The notes beneath the pieces were generated by a model that saw only the letters and a list, made by a program, of their open reading frames with translations, was not told the DNA's origin and searched no databases. From NCBI GenBank assembly GCA_963662605.1, contig OY759785.1, forward strand, positions 3,782,001 to 3,846,000: 64,000 bases of DNA, read 5' to 3'. A program made the translations under genes and the position numbers. The stretch is from G963662605 sp963662605. GTDB lineage: Bacteria; Bacteroidota; Ignavibacteria; Ignavibacteriales; Ignavibacteriaceae. This document shows, piece by piece, positions 1 to 8,836 of this stretch (position 1 is the stretch's first letter; every line of letters begins with the position of its first letter).

Positions 1-552
1 AACCTTGCGATTATAAATCTTTCCCATCCAGATGAGCGGCAGTGTTACCAGAAGGCAAGCTGCGGAAATACGCCAGTCAAAAAGTGTTAAAGCAGCTATT
101 GCGCCGCCGACAGCAATCACATGTTCAGCAATTTCGGGAATACGATATTGGAAAAACGAAACAATTTCCTGTGATAACTGAGCGCGCCCTGCAATTTTTC
201 CAGCTTCAAGCTTCATCCGTTTTCCTTCTGCGGTCAGCTTGGTAACGATTATCGTTAGAATTTTTTGAAAGATGCGCGGCTCCATCAATCTTCTGGCAGA
301 CCCGGCGGAAGAGTTTACCGCATAAACCATTACCCAGAGAAATAAAGGAAACGCAACTACTCCGTGTATCAGTTTAAAAGGTGAAATTCCCGGAGTGGTT
401 GCAGCAACTTTATCAATGAAAGCGTCAATCAACTTACCGAAAATTGCGGGCTCAAACACCCACGCAAGATTTTCGACAAGAACAAGGACAATAACAAATA
501 TTATACCCGCTTTTTGCTCTTTGAGCAATTTCCCTAACGTCATATAAGCCAT
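1..552 (-). CDS. ABC transporter transmembrane domain protein (partial, 3' end off window)
   Basis: An open frame runs from an ATG at 552 to the window edge with no stop, giving 184 N-terminal residues starting MAYMTLGKLLKEQK. The first hydrophobic segment (GIIFVIVLVLVEN) is followed by EPAIFGKLIDAFI, a pattern seen at the start of the six-helix exporter domain of MsbA/lipid A-type ABC transporters. Further membrane segments lie around PLFLWVMVYAV and EHVIAVGGAIAALTLF, and DWRISAACLLVTLP resembles the TM4-5 region. The nucleotide-binding domain, if fused, would lie outside the window, so the substrate cannot be judged. It sits downstream of malic enzyme on the same strand, separated by a hairpin, and is probably a separate transcription unit. 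Confidence 0.6.
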   Translation of the reverse strand, partial: MAYMTLGKLLKEQKAGIIFVIVLVLVENLAWVFEPAIFGKLIDAFIDKVAATTPGISPFKLIHGVVAFPLFLWVMVYAVNSSAGSARRLMEPRIFQKILTIIVTKLTAEGKRMKLEAGKIAGRAQLSQEIVSFFQYRIPEIAEHVIAVGGAIAALTLFDWRISAACLLVTLPLIWMGKIYNRKV

Positions 553-569
553 AATTAGTTTATAATATA

Positions 570-596
570 GCAAAGACGGCTTGCGGCCGTCTTTGC
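570..596 (-). terminator. Hairpin downstream of malic enzyme
   Basis: Two perfect 11-bp arms (GCAAAGACGGC at 570-580 and its complement at 586-596) enclose a 5-base loop. It lies 28 bases after the malic enzyme stop and just before the ABC gene. There is no clear T-run on the minus strand, so efficiency as an intrinsic terminator is uncertain. Confidence 0.55.
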
Positions 597-623
597 ACAT
601 TGGATTTCTTTAGAATAACCTTA

Positions 624-2906
624 TCACTTTTTAGCGGCTGCTTTTTCAAGCTGCAGCTTTTCATTTGCTTCAACTACTGCGGTTGCCGCCATGTTGATGA
701 TATCATTTACTTCGGCGCCCTTCTGCAGCAAGTGAGCCGGTTTGCTTAATCCCATCAGAATCGGGCCGATGACATCGGCATTGCCGATTCTGGCCATCAG
801 TTTGTATGCAATGTTACCGGCTTCAAGATTCGGGAAAACCAGAATATTAGCAGGGCCTTTAAATGAAACGAACGGATACTGCTCCTGAAGAATTTCAGGG
901 ACAACCGCAGTATCAGCCTGCATTTCGCCTTCTATCTTTAATTCCGGTTCAAGCTGTTTAACAATATCCACAGCTTTCTTTACCTTATCCGACTGCTTGC
1001 TGGGAGCGCTTCCGAAATTCGAGAACGAGAGCATGGCAACTTTCGGATCAATGCCGAATCTCCTTGCAACCTTCGCGGTTTGAATAGCAATCTCGGCAAG
1101 TTCTTCCGCCGTAGGATCAAGATTTACTGATGTGTCCGCAAAGAAAAAGACTCTTTTCTTTACTATCACAATGTAGCAGCCTGAAACTCTTTTTACTCCT
1201 TCGGCAAGTTTAATGCAGTGCAGCGCCGGGCGAATGGCATTAGGATATGTTGTTGTTAATCCGCCGACCAAACCATCTGCATCACCAAGATGCACCATCA
1301 TTGAAGCAAAGTAATGACGGTTCTTAAGCAATGTGCAGGCATCGCCTTTGAGCATTCCTTTTCTCTGGCGCATTTTGTATAATGCTTCTGCATAGCGCTC
1401 CATATCCTTGAATTTTTCCAGATCAATAATTTGGAAGCCTTCGCAATTGATATGATGTTCGGCAGCCACAGTTTCAATTTTCTTTTTATTGCCGATAAGA
1501 ATCGGATGCGCGATACCATCTTCAAAAAGAATCTGAGCAGCTTTAAGAATCTTCCAGTGATCGCCTTCCGGAAATACGATACGGCGCGGTTCGTTCTTCG
1601 CTTTTTCAATTGTCCGTCTTACGATTTCGCGTGAAATTCCAAGACGCTCTAATAATTCTTCCTTATAAGCATCCCAGTCTTCAATGTTCACACGGGCGAC
1701 TCCGCTCTCGATTGCTTTTTTAGCAACGGCCGGAGCAACATAGGTCAACACTCTCGGGTCAAAAGGTTTCGGAACGATGTACTCTCTACCGAATGAAATT
1801 TCAACTCCGCCGTATGCGCGGCGTACAACATCCGGAACTTCTTCTTTAGCAAGTTCGGCGAGCGCGTATGAGGCAGCCAGTTTCATTTCTTCAGTTATTG
1901 CGCGGGCACGGACATCAAGAGCGCCTCTGAATATAAACGGAAATCCGAGAACGTTGTTGATCTGGTTCGGATAATCCGAGCGGCCTGTTGCCATAATTAC
2001 GTCAGAACGTGCTTCTAACGCGTCTTCATAAGAAATCTCCGGGGTAGGATTTGCAAGAGCAAACACTATCGGGTCTTTAGCCATAGCGCGAACCATATCT
2101 TTCGATAAAACATTACCGACTGAAAGTCCGACAAACACATCCGCGCCGACAAGGGCTTCGGCAAGAGTTCTGCATTCCGTTTCGGCAGCATAAACTTCTT
2201 TGAACTCGTTCATGTTATTTGTCCGACCCTTGTAAATCGTGCCTTTTGTATCACACATAATTATTTTATGGCGGTCGGCTCCTAACCTGACATACAAATT
2301 CGCGCAGGCATTTGCCGCGGCTCCCGCTCCATTAAAAACGATGGTAACATCTTCAAGCTTTTTTCCGATAAGTTCGCAGGCATTTAATAATGCTGCACCG
2401 CTGATGATGGCAGTTCCATGCTGGTCATCGTGAAAAACGGGGATATTCATTGTTTTCTTTAATGCCTCTTCTATATAGAAGCATTCAGGAGCTTTAATAT
2501 CTTCGAGGTTAATTCCGCCGAATGTCGGCTCAAGCATCTGTACGCACCGGATGATTTCATCAATATTTTCACTGCGTACTTCAATATCAAAAACGTCAAT
2601 ATCTGCAAAACGTTTAAATAGAACGCCTTTGCCTTCCATAACAGGCTTACCGGCCTCAGCCCCGATATTTCCTAATCCGAGGACAGCTGTTCCGTTAGAA
2701 AATACTGCGACCAAGTTCCCCTTGGCTGTGTATTCATACACGAGGTCAACGTTGTCTTTGATTTCAAGGCAGGGATCAGCAACACCGGGTGTATACGCCA
2801 AAGATAAATCGCGTTGTGTAAGACAGGGTTTTGTCGCCACAACTTCAATCTTACCTTTGCGCCCCATGCTGTGATAATCGAGAGATTCTTGTTTTGTTAG
2901 TTTCAT
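624..2906 (-). CDS. maeB: NADP-dependent malic enzyme with C-terminal phosphotransacetylase-like domain
   Basis: This 760-residue protein has the size and layout of MaeB. It decarboxylates malate to pyruvate in the cytosol and yields reduced cofactor. The malic N-terminal domain shows SLAYTPGVADPCLEI with the catalytic Tyr at about 38 and a lysine-bearing EGKGVLFKRF near 91-99. Metal ligands are expected in LEDIKAPE (about 133-140) and HDDQHGTA (about 158-165). The Rossmann motif NGAGAAANA lies near 191-199. From about residue 432 (RRIVFPEGDHWKIL) to the end the protein matches phosphate acetyltransferase. In MaeB family members this domain is generally regulatory, sensing acetyl-CoA, and not a working Pta. 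The ATG at 2906 fits the family N-terminus. The gene is monocistronic or follows mlaE across a 147-bp gap. Confidence 0.95.
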   Translation of the reverse strand: MKLTKQESLDYHSMGRKGKIEVVATKPCLTQRDLSLAYTPGVADPCLEIKDNVDLVYEYTAKGNLVAVFSNGTAVLGLGNIGAEAGKPVMEGKGVLFKRFADIDVFDIEVRSENIDEIIRCVQMLEPTFGGINLEDIKAPECFYIEEALKKTMNIPVFHDDQHGTAIISGAALLNACELIGKKLEDVTIVFNGAGAAANACANLYVRLGADRHKIIMCDTKGTIYKGRTNNMNEFKEVYAAETECRTLAEALVGADVFVGLSVGNVLSKDMVRAMAKDPIVFALANPTPEISYEDALEARSDVIMATGRSDYPNQINNVLGFPFIFRGALDVRARAITEEMKLAASYALAELAKEEVPDVVRRAYGGVEISFGREYIVPKPFDPRVLTYVAPAVAKKAIESGVARVNIEDWDAYKEELLERLGISREIVRRTIEKAKNEPRRIVFPEGDHWKILKAAQILFEDGIAHPILIGNKKKIETVAAEHHINCEGFQIIDLEKFKDMERYAEALYKMRQRKGMLKGDACTLLKNRHYFASMMVHLGDADGLVGGLTTTYPNAIRPALHCIKLAEGVKRVSGCYIVIVKKRVFFFADTSVNLDPTAEELAEIAIQTAKVARRFGIDPKVAMLSFSNFGSAPSKQSDKVKKAVDIVKQLEPELKIEGEMQADTAVVPEILQEQYPFVSFKGPANILVFPNLEAGNIAYKLMARIGNADVIGPILMGLSKPAHLLQKGAEVNDIINMAATAVVEANEKLQLEKAAAKK

Positions 2907-3053
2907 AATTTAGCACCATATATTGTGAAAAAAGATACATAATGACATAGTCCCACCCTCCGGCACACTATATTCAATAGAGCTCACTCTGCCTGCACGG
3001 ATTGCCCTCTATGCAAGCAATACTATTTAGGAATTAATATGGTACGTTAAATT

Positions 3054-3827
3054 CTAAAAAAAGATAGACCAAAGTGCATAATCAAGAATAAGTATTACCG
3101 CTGCGGACAATACGAACGATCTGATAGTTGCTAAACCCACGCCTTCCGCGCCGCCTTCAGTCCGTAACCCGATATGGCAGCCGAGCAGTGAAGTAATACC
3201 TCCGAAAAATACCGTTTTAACCAATCCGTAAAAAAAGTCCTGCAGTACAAAATATCTTTTTACCGAAGTAAAAAATACCGCGTACGAAACACTAAGAAAA
3301 TAATTTGATACAATATAAGCACCTATTATGGCTATCACATTAGCGAAGATAAGAATCAGAGGAAGCATGATACTCGCCGCGACAAATCTGGGCATTGCCA
3401 GATAACGGACAGGACTGATTGCCATAGTTTCAAGCGCATCAATTTGTTCAGTAACTTTCATAGTGCCTAACTCGGCAGCTATGGATGCACCCACTCTTCC
3501 GGCAATAACAATTCCGGTTAGTACGGGTCCTAATTCCGTAATAATTGCACGGGCGACCGCGCCTCCTAAAAATGACATTGGCGCAATTCCCTTAAGCTGA
3601 TACGCAGCCTGCCAAGCAGAAACTGCCCCGGTAAATACTGCAATAATCAATACAAGGGGTAATGAATTAACACCAATATGTTCCATCTGGAAAAATACCA
3701 GTCTGCGGTTTTTGGGTATGGTAGGGAAATACCGGATAATCCGGCCGGTAAGTTGCGCCACCTGGCCGATTTCCTGGAAAACATTCATCGTTTTCCGGCC
3801 AAGAATGGAAAGAAACCGTATAAACAA
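3054..3827 (-). CDS. mlaE: MlaE-family lipid ABC transporter permease
   Basis: This is a 257-residue integral membrane protein of the MlaE/YrbE family, the inner-membrane permease of the Mla phospholipid transport system in diderm bacteria. The family signature is clear in the middle: ITELGPVLTGIVIAGRVG, then ASIAAELGTMKVTEQIDAL, followed by several membrane helices. The frame begins with TTG at 3827. The residues it adds (FIRFLSILGRKTMNVFQEIG) match the amphipathic N-terminus usual in the family, so I prefer it to the internal ATG at 3788. Its usual partners MlaF (ATPase) and MlaD (substrate binding) are not adjacent: the neighbours are a hybrid kinase and malic enzyme. They must be encoded elsewhere if the system is complete. 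Confidence 0.88.
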   Translation of the reverse strand: MFIRFLSILGRKTMNVFQEIGQVAQLTGRIIRYFPTIPKNRRLVFFQMEHIGVNSLPLVLIIAVFTGAVSAWQAAYQLKGIAPMSFLGGAVARAIITELGPVLTGIVIAGRVGASIAAELGTMKVTEQIDALETMAISPVRYLAMPRFVAASIMLPLILIFANVIAIIGAYIVSNYFLSVSYAVFFTSVKRYFVLQDFFYGLVKTVFFGGITSLLGCHIGLRTEGGAEGVGLATIRSFVLSAAVILILDYALWSIFF

Positions 3828-3897
3828 CTCTCAATCCTAAAAAAATAGTGTACTAAACATATGAAAAAATACGCACGCAAAAAAAAGAAAAAAGGGA

Positions 3898-6540
3898 TCA
3901 ACCTCCCTGATTTCTGTGTTTCATCATAATGGACGCGAGAGTTTTAATAAGATACCTTCTATCTATCGGTTTTGATATAAAACCTTCAAAACCTGCGTTA
4001 ATAATTTTGTGCTTGTCCTCTTTCATAACATAGGCCGTCTGCGCTACAAATGGAATTTGAGCGTACTCGGGAAATTCTTTGACTATCCGCTCCCGAAGCG
4101 TAATTCCTGTCCACGGTTCTGGCAATCCAATATCAAAAAGCATTAAATCGTAAAAGATTCCCTTTTCGTACCCTTTGCGAATCATACTCAAAGCAACATC
4201 ACCATCGGGGGCAAAATCGAGTCTCGATATATTTTTCAGGGTAATTTCAAGCATTTTGCTGCTGCCCGGATCATCTTCAACAATGAGGAAGTACGGATGC
4301 AGTTCGTTGAGAAAAATGAGCTCGGATGAAACCGTATAAAAAATGCTCGGTTTCTGATCTATGGATTCCGTGCTTGATTCGTCAAATGGAAGCTGAATGG
4401 TGATAATGAGTCCGGATTTGATTGCCGAACGTACTTCCAACCGGCCGTTCATGGGTTCCAGAAGACGTTTTGCTGATGAAAACGCCATGTTCGTATCAAA
4501 CAGAATATCATCGTAGCCTTCAACGGAGTCAGTTATCGGATCGAGAAGCAGTGGCAGCACATCCTCATGAATCGGTTTCCGGTTATCGCGAATTTTAATA
4601 AATACCAGATTGTTCAGCGTATCAAAGCCGCAGTCAATAATAACCGAGCCGGAATCAATGTTATCCAACGAGTTGTTGACCAAGGTGATGAGCACCTGGC
4701 GAAGATGAGAGACATCTGCCAGCGCATGAATTTTAGCCATATGCCGCAATGATAATTTCGCATTCTTTTTTGCGGCTATCGGCTGAAGCCCGTTAATTAC
4801 ATCAACGATTACATCGGAAACGACAATGGACTCAATGACGTTACCGGATGATTTTTCCTGCGTGTCTTCACTGTCAAGTAATTCATTTTCGATAAGACCC
4901 TGAAGCTTGTTACTGCTTGCCAATATATGATTGATATAGAGTTTCAAGTTCTGATCGTCGCTGTCTTTAAACTGTTCCTTTAATATGTCGGCAAATCCCA
5001 ATATAGCGTTAAGGGATGTTCGCATATCATGGTCGGTGTTTCTATCATCACCGGGTTTCTCTTCATAATCTTTTTCCGGTTCCGGTTCAGGCAATGCTCT
5101 TTCGCGCACAAAGCAATACACAAGAGAGTGGTCTGCCGGCTGAATAAATCCGAATTCCAAAGCAGCATTCACCATAGTGATGCCGTTTTTATGCGTAAAG
5201 CTCACATCGAAATCATCAGGTATCTGTGCAAACTGACTGATCTCGGCGATGGACTTAACGACCGCCTCTTTGTACCGCAAGTCCAGCAGATCGAGAATAG
5301 AAATGTTCATCAGCTCAGAGCCGCCGTATCCCAGCATTCTTCCGAAGGCTTCGTTCGCATATACTATGCGGTCTTTGTGCAAGACACATAAACCGCTCCG
5401 CATTCCTTCAAGAACGGAATAATAATCTTCGGATGAATAAAAATACTGCTTCCCTTCGTCTATCTTACTATACAGGTACATTACACCTGAAATTGCATCG
5501 TTGTTTCCACGCAGCAACAGTGCTCGAAGTCCGAAATACCTCACTCCGCCCTGCTGCAATTTAACGCCGACCGTACCCGACCACTCACCTTTTTCAAAAA
5601 GTGTTTTTTTCATTTCAACCGCGTTGGTTTGCAGAAAATACAACGGCAGAATGGCTGTTGTTGCTTTACCATAAACATTCGGCAGCCGGAATGAAAAGAA
5701 TTCCTGGGCAACTGCGTTACAATAAGTAATGGTCTCTTCGAGGTTTACTGTGATAATGCCGACTTGTAAATTATCGAGTATTCTGCCTCGGTTTATCAGT
5801 ATTTGTTCGGTGTGGTTGATAAACGTACTATCCTGAAACACGATGAATTTCATGCCCTGTGAGGCGGGAATAATTTTGACCTGAAATAGTTTCTGATCTT
5901 TATCGCCTTTGGTCCAGGCTTCGTAATCGGTTTTATCTGAAGAAAGAATAAGCTTTTTGATGTCCTCAACTTGTGCTTTTTCGAAATAAAAATCGAGGAC
6001 ATGGTTAATATGCTGCTCGGTTAAATTACTAAACAGCAGTTCCGCGGACATACCGCCGTCGCCGAATGAAAGAATAAAACCGTCTTCATCAATTAAAAAG
6101 ACGTAATCACAAAGCTCCTTCAGGACGCTGAGTGTATTTTCCTGAATACTTGAATCAACCAACGAGGTATTCTGCCGAAGCTCGGGCAGATTTGAAAACT
6201 CTTTTAATAAAAGCTGCAACTCATCAATAAGTTCATCGGCCGATTCGCCGTCTATTGATTTTGCCTCTCTGAGGTTATGCTCTTTATCATAGAATAGAAT
6301 ATGCGGAAGTTCAGGATTTCTTTTTTTGGTTATAGCGAGAATTGTTAAACTCTCGTATGTCGAGAATTTATTATTAACGATAATAATATGAGGCTGGAAT
6401 TCATCGAGTGCACGGATTAGATCATCAATATCGGCAACATTCCCGACTTGTATATTAAGTCCGTCAACCTTGAGCGGAGAGATTACCGAGTTAAGGTAAT
6501 CGCTCTCGTCATATAATAAAATCCGGATAGTGCCTTCCAT
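3898..6540 (-). CDS. Hybrid sensor histidine kinase with PAS domains and C-terminal receiver
   Basis: This 880-residue cytoplasmic signalling protein has no membrane helix. Residues 1-112 look like a receiver fold (IRILLYDESD, HIIIVNN) without a good phospho-acceptor. Two or three PAS-like segments follow (VFLIDEDGFILSFGD, GIITVNLEETITYCN, LCVLHKDRIVYANEAFGRML). The H-box is TDHDMRTSLNAILGFADIL, and an N-box-like QVLITLVNNSLDNI lies in the ATPase region. The C-terminal receiver (about 745-870) keeps the acidic pair in IVEDD, the phospho-acceptor Asp at 803 (LMLFDIGLP), Thr835 and Lys857 (ISKPI). The glycine boxes of the ATPase domain are poorly kept: IRDNRKPI stands where DxGxG is expected, and no GxGxG is seen. 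It may therefore be a weak kinase or a phospho-relay scaffold. The input signal is unknown. Confidence 0.85.
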   Translation of the reverse strand: MEGTIRILLYDESDYLNSVISPLKVDGLNIQVGNVADIDDLIRALDEFQPHIIIVNNKFSTYESLTILAITKKRNPELPHILFYDKEHNLREAKSIDGESADELIDELQLLLKEFSNLPELRQNTSLVDSSIQENTLSVLKELCDYVFLIDEDGFILSFGDGGMSAELLFSNLTEQHINHVLDFYFEKAQVEDIKKLILSSDKTDYEAWTKGDKDQKLFQVKIIPASQGMKFIVFQDSTFINHTEQILINRGRILDNLQVGIITVNLEETITYCNAVAQEFFSFRLPNVYGKATTAILPLYFLQTNAVEMKKTLFEKGEWSGTVGVKLQQGGVRYFGLRALLLRGNNDAISGVMYLYSKIDEGKQYFYSSEDYYSVLEGMRSGLCVLHKDRIVYANEAFGRMLGYGGSELMNISILDLLDLRYKEAVVKSIAEISQFAQIPDDFDVSFTHKNGITMVNAALEFGFIQPADHSLVYCFVRERALPEPEPEKDYEEKPGDDRNTDHDMRTSLNAILGFADILKEQFKDSDDQNLKLYINHILASSNKLQGLIENELLDSEDTQEKSSGNVIESIVVSDVIVDVINGLQPIAAKKNAKLSLRHMAKIHALADVSHLRQVLITLVNNSLDNIDSGSVIIDCGFDTLNNLVFIKIRDNRKPIHEDVLPLLLDPITDSVEGYDDILFDTNMAFSSAKRLLEPMNGRLEVRSAIKSGLIITIQLPFDESSTESIDQKPSIFYTVSSELIFLNELHPYFLIVEDDPGSSKMLEITLKNISRLDFAPDGDVALSMIRKGYEKGIFYDLMLFDIGLPEPWTGITLRERIVKEFPEYAQIPFVAQTAYVMKEDKHKIINAGFEGFISKPIDRRYLIKTLASIMMKHRNQGG

Positions 6541-6638
6541 AGAACAGAAAATGCGTTAGTATGTAATTAATAAGTGTAAAAGCAAAAATTTTCGTCATGA
6601 AAATTTGCAAAATTTTTACCAATCATGGAATAGTATTT

Positions 6639-6977
6639 TTACATTTCCTTTTCTTCGGGAGTTCCGATAAAATTAGGTTCCCATTGCAGGCCATCACAAG
6701 GCAGGTATTCCCGGGTCGGATGTTTATCGCATACCGAACACAGTACGGCTGTCCGCTCAAAATGTTTGCAGGATGAGCATAACGTGGAATCCAAAATCTC
6801 TTTGTTCCTGTCTAAAAATAAATGGTAATGTATAGTTATCGGGTGAACAACCACGGCATAAATGGCTAATATTCCGAATCCCCACCAGGAGGCATAGTCC
6901 AGAAACGATCTGGCGATATAAATCACCGGAATGACTATGGCACAACGGATTATTGCCCAAAATACTATTTCACCCAT
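6639..6977 (-). CDS. Small membrane protein with C-terminal zinc-ribbon-like cysteines
   Basis: I do not recognise a named family. From the ATG at 6977 it is 112 residues (MGEIVFWAIIRCA...). There are two hydrophobic segments (FWAIIRCAIVIPVIYIA and WWGFGILAIYAVVVHP), then a cytoplasmic-like tail with CSSCKHF and CSVCDKHP plus a later YLPCDG. The cysteine pairs suggest a structural metal site. The frame stays open upstream to 7127 with another hydrophobic stretch, so a start 50 codons earlier is possible. Neither start has a strong ribosome site. It is divergent from the barrel gene at 7199. Confidence 0.5.
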   Translation of the reverse strand: MGEIVFWAIIRCAIVIPVIYIARSFLDYASWWGFGILAIYAVVVHPITIHYHLFLDRNKEILDSTLCSSCKHFERTAVLCSVCDKHPTREYLPCDGLQWEPNFIGTPEEKEM

Positions 6978-7198
6978 AATTCGCCGAAATTTTAGTTTTA
7001 TGATGATTAAATACGAAAAATATCGCTGATATTCAAGGAATTCGAATGCAATTGTTGTCAAAATAACACAAATAACTTTTTCGAACGAAAATCTACCGCC
7101 GAAACCTTCTATACACCGTCCGTACAAAATTGCCGGAGATGTCTTTCATTCTTGTTATATTGGAACATCAAGAAATCTTTTATTACCAACACAATACT

Positions 7199-7930
7199 AT
7201 GAAAAAATACACAACACTCCTGTTCATTCTTCTATCATCATATACTCTATTTGCCCAATCTGCGGGTATCAATTTTTCAGTTGGGATTCCGACCGGAGAT
7301 TTTAAGCATGAAGTTGACCGCGCGGCGATTGGAGGTAACCTGGAAATTACTTTTATCAGTCCGAGGGAACATTTTCCGTTCACCTTCGGAATTGACGCGG
7401 GATATTATAACTATGGGTATTACTCGGATAACACCCGGTTTTCGAATGGTGCATACTATTATGATGCGGACATGACACGGACTAACAATATTGTCCGCTT
7501 TAACCTGCTGTTCCGGGTTCAGCCGTATACATACTCAAGCATCATGCCTTATTTGGATATGTTTATCGGCCCATCTTACCTCTACACAAATACTTCCATC
7601 ACCGATAAGTATAGCAATGAAGAATTGATAAGTGATGTAAATAAAGACAGCTGGATATGGAGCTACGGTGCAGGTGCCGGTGTATTAATACAGTTAACTG
7701 ATAGCAAAACAGATGCCGTTCCCGGATTAGGCAACTTATATCTTGACCTGAAGGTTCGTTATAATATGAGTACTCAAGGCGAGTATCTGACGGAAAACTC
7801 AATACAAGTTAATCCGTTTAACGGGAACCTGTATTACACTTCCGCAAAAACAAAAGTAGAATTTATTTCGATTTCGGCCGGTATTCATGTTCCGTTTTCT
7901 TCGTTCTCGATTGGTGAGAATGAGGAATAA
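7199..7930 (+). CDS. Outer-membrane beta-barrel protein
   Basis: The protein has 243 residues from the ATG at 7199. A Sec signal peptide (MKKYTTLLFILLSSYTLFAQ, cleavage likely after the AQ) fixes this start, although the frame is open further upstream. The mature part alternates aromatic and polar residues in short beta-strands (GINFSVGIPTGDFKHE, FGIDAGYYNYGYY, MPYLDMFIGPSYLYT, YGAGAGVLIQL, LYLDLKVRYNMS, ISISAGIHVPF), as in 8- to 10-strand OmpW/OprF-like barrels. No catalytic or binding motif is seen. It is probably a surface porin-like or structural protein of unknown role. Confidence 0.65.
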   Translation: MKKYTTLLFILLSSYTLFAQSAGINFSVGIPTGDFKHEVDRAAIGGNLEITFISPREHFPFTFGIDAGYYNYGYYSDNTRFSNGAYYYDADMTRTNNIVRFNLLFRVQPYTYSSIMPYLDMFIGPSYLYTNTSITDKYSNEELISDVNKDSWIWSYGAGAGVLIQLTDSKTDAVPGLGNLYLDLKVRYNMSTQGEYLTENSIQVNPFNGNLYYTSAKTKVEFISISAGIHVPFSSFSIGENEE

Positions 7931-7945
7931 AGAATTCGTTCAGCC

Positions 7946-7979
7946 TTCCTAGCCCATGACCTAGGTCATGGGCTAGGAA
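7946..7979. repeat. 34-bp perfect palindrome without loop
   Basis: The 17 bases at 7946-7962 are exactly complementary to 7963-7979 (core CCATGACCTAGGTCATGG). It starts 15 bases after the barrel gene stop. It could act as a terminator stem or be a REP-like repeat; the following 60 bases hold no recognisable gene. Confidence 0.7.
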
Positions 7980-8069
7980 TAACCCCACAGCCGTTGCGGC
8001 AAATGGGACTGTCGTTTTGGCAGAAATGTTACGTTTTGATATGATTTACTTTGCCGGACGTCTTAATTA

Positions 8070-8098
8070 TTGCACTTTTATTCAAATTATTTTATATT
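8070..8098 (+). promoter_or_regulatory. Candidate sigma-70-type promoter for lemA
   Basis: TTGCAC at 8070-8075 and TATATT at 8093-8098 are separated by exactly 17 bases. They lie 30 bases upstream of the lemA start, which has an AGGAG ribosome site just before its ATG. The call is by eye only. Confidence 0.45.
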
Positions 8099-8127
8099 TT
8101 TGAAATCGAAACTTTTTAGGAGCATAT

Positions 8128-8733
8128 ATGAAAAAAGGCTGGATTATAGCCCTGTCAATTACCGGAGTGATTTTATTCGGTATATTGATTATAGTTATGA
8201 GTGGTATCGGTTCGTATAATAAATTTGTCACGCTGAATGAGGATGTAAATACGAAATGGAGTCAGGTTCAGACGGACTATCAACGCCGAACCGATCTGAT
8301 TCCGAATCTGGTAAGCACGGTAAAAGGATATGCAAAGTTTGAACAAAAAGTTCTTACTGATGTAACCGAAGCCCGCAGCAAAGTCGGCTCGTTGCAGGTA
8401 ACCAAAGAAGTACTTAATGACCCGGCAGCATTCCAACGCTTTCAACAGGCGCAGGGACAGTTGGGCGGCGCGTTAAGCAGACTACTCGCAACTGTTGAGA
8501 ATTATCCGAATCTGAAGGCAAGTGAAGGATTCTTGCAGCTTCAGGCTCAGCTTGAAGGTACGGAAAACCGTATAAAAATTTCCCGCGTGAAATTCAATGA
8601 GTCCGTACAGGTTTATAATACAACTATTAAAAGATTTCCTGCTGTTGTCATTGCTAACCTGACCGGCTTTAGAGAAAAGCAATACTTTCAGGCAGCTGCC
8701 GGTGCGGAGAACGCCCCAAAAGTTGATTTTTAG
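8128..8733 (+). CDS. lemA: LemA family protein
   Basis: This 201-residue protein has an N-terminal membrane anchor (WIIALSITGVILFGILIIVM) and a helical LemA domain. The family signature is clear: YNKFVTLNEDVNTKWSQVQ, then QRRTDLIPNLVSTVKGYAKF, and later VQVYNTTIKRFPAVVIANL. LemA proteins are small helical membrane proteins of unclear function, often beside TPM-domain genes; none is adjacent here. AGGAG lies a few bases before the ATG and a promoter-like pair lies upstream. A strong terminator follows at 8775-8812, so the gene is probably transcribed alone. Confidence 0.9.
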   Translation: MKKGWIIALSITGVILFGILIIVMSGIGSYNKFVTLNEDVNTKWSQVQTDYQRRTDLIPNLVSTVKGYAKFEQKVLTDVTEARSKVGSLQVTKEVLNDPAAFQRFQQAQGQLGGALSRLLATVENYPNLKASEGFLQLQAQLEGTENRIKISRVKFNESVQVYNTTIKRFPAVVIANLTGFREKQYFQAAAGAENAPKVDF

Positions 8734-8774
8734 TTTAGGTAGAACATACATCATATTTTAGTTTTTATAATCGC

Positions 8775-8812
8775 AAAGAGGTTGATTCTTTAGAGTCAGC
8801 CTCTTTTTCTTT
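8775..8812 (+). terminator. Intrinsic terminator after lemA
   Basis: A 14-bp stem (AAAGAGGTTGATTC pairing with GAGTCAGCCTCTTT, two G-T wobbles) with a 4-base loop is followed by TTCTTT on the plus strand. Confidence 0.8.
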
Positions 8813-8836
8813 GTTACACATATGGAGCAATTATTC

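Noticed and set aside
1298..2874. Several open frames inside maeB on both strands
   Set aside because: They are shadows of the MaeB coding sequence with no ribosome sites or family sequence.
2907..3053. Possible riboswitch or leader upstream of maeB
   Set aside because: GC-rich words in the leader do not fold into a class I recognise, and no terminator-antiterminator pair is evident.
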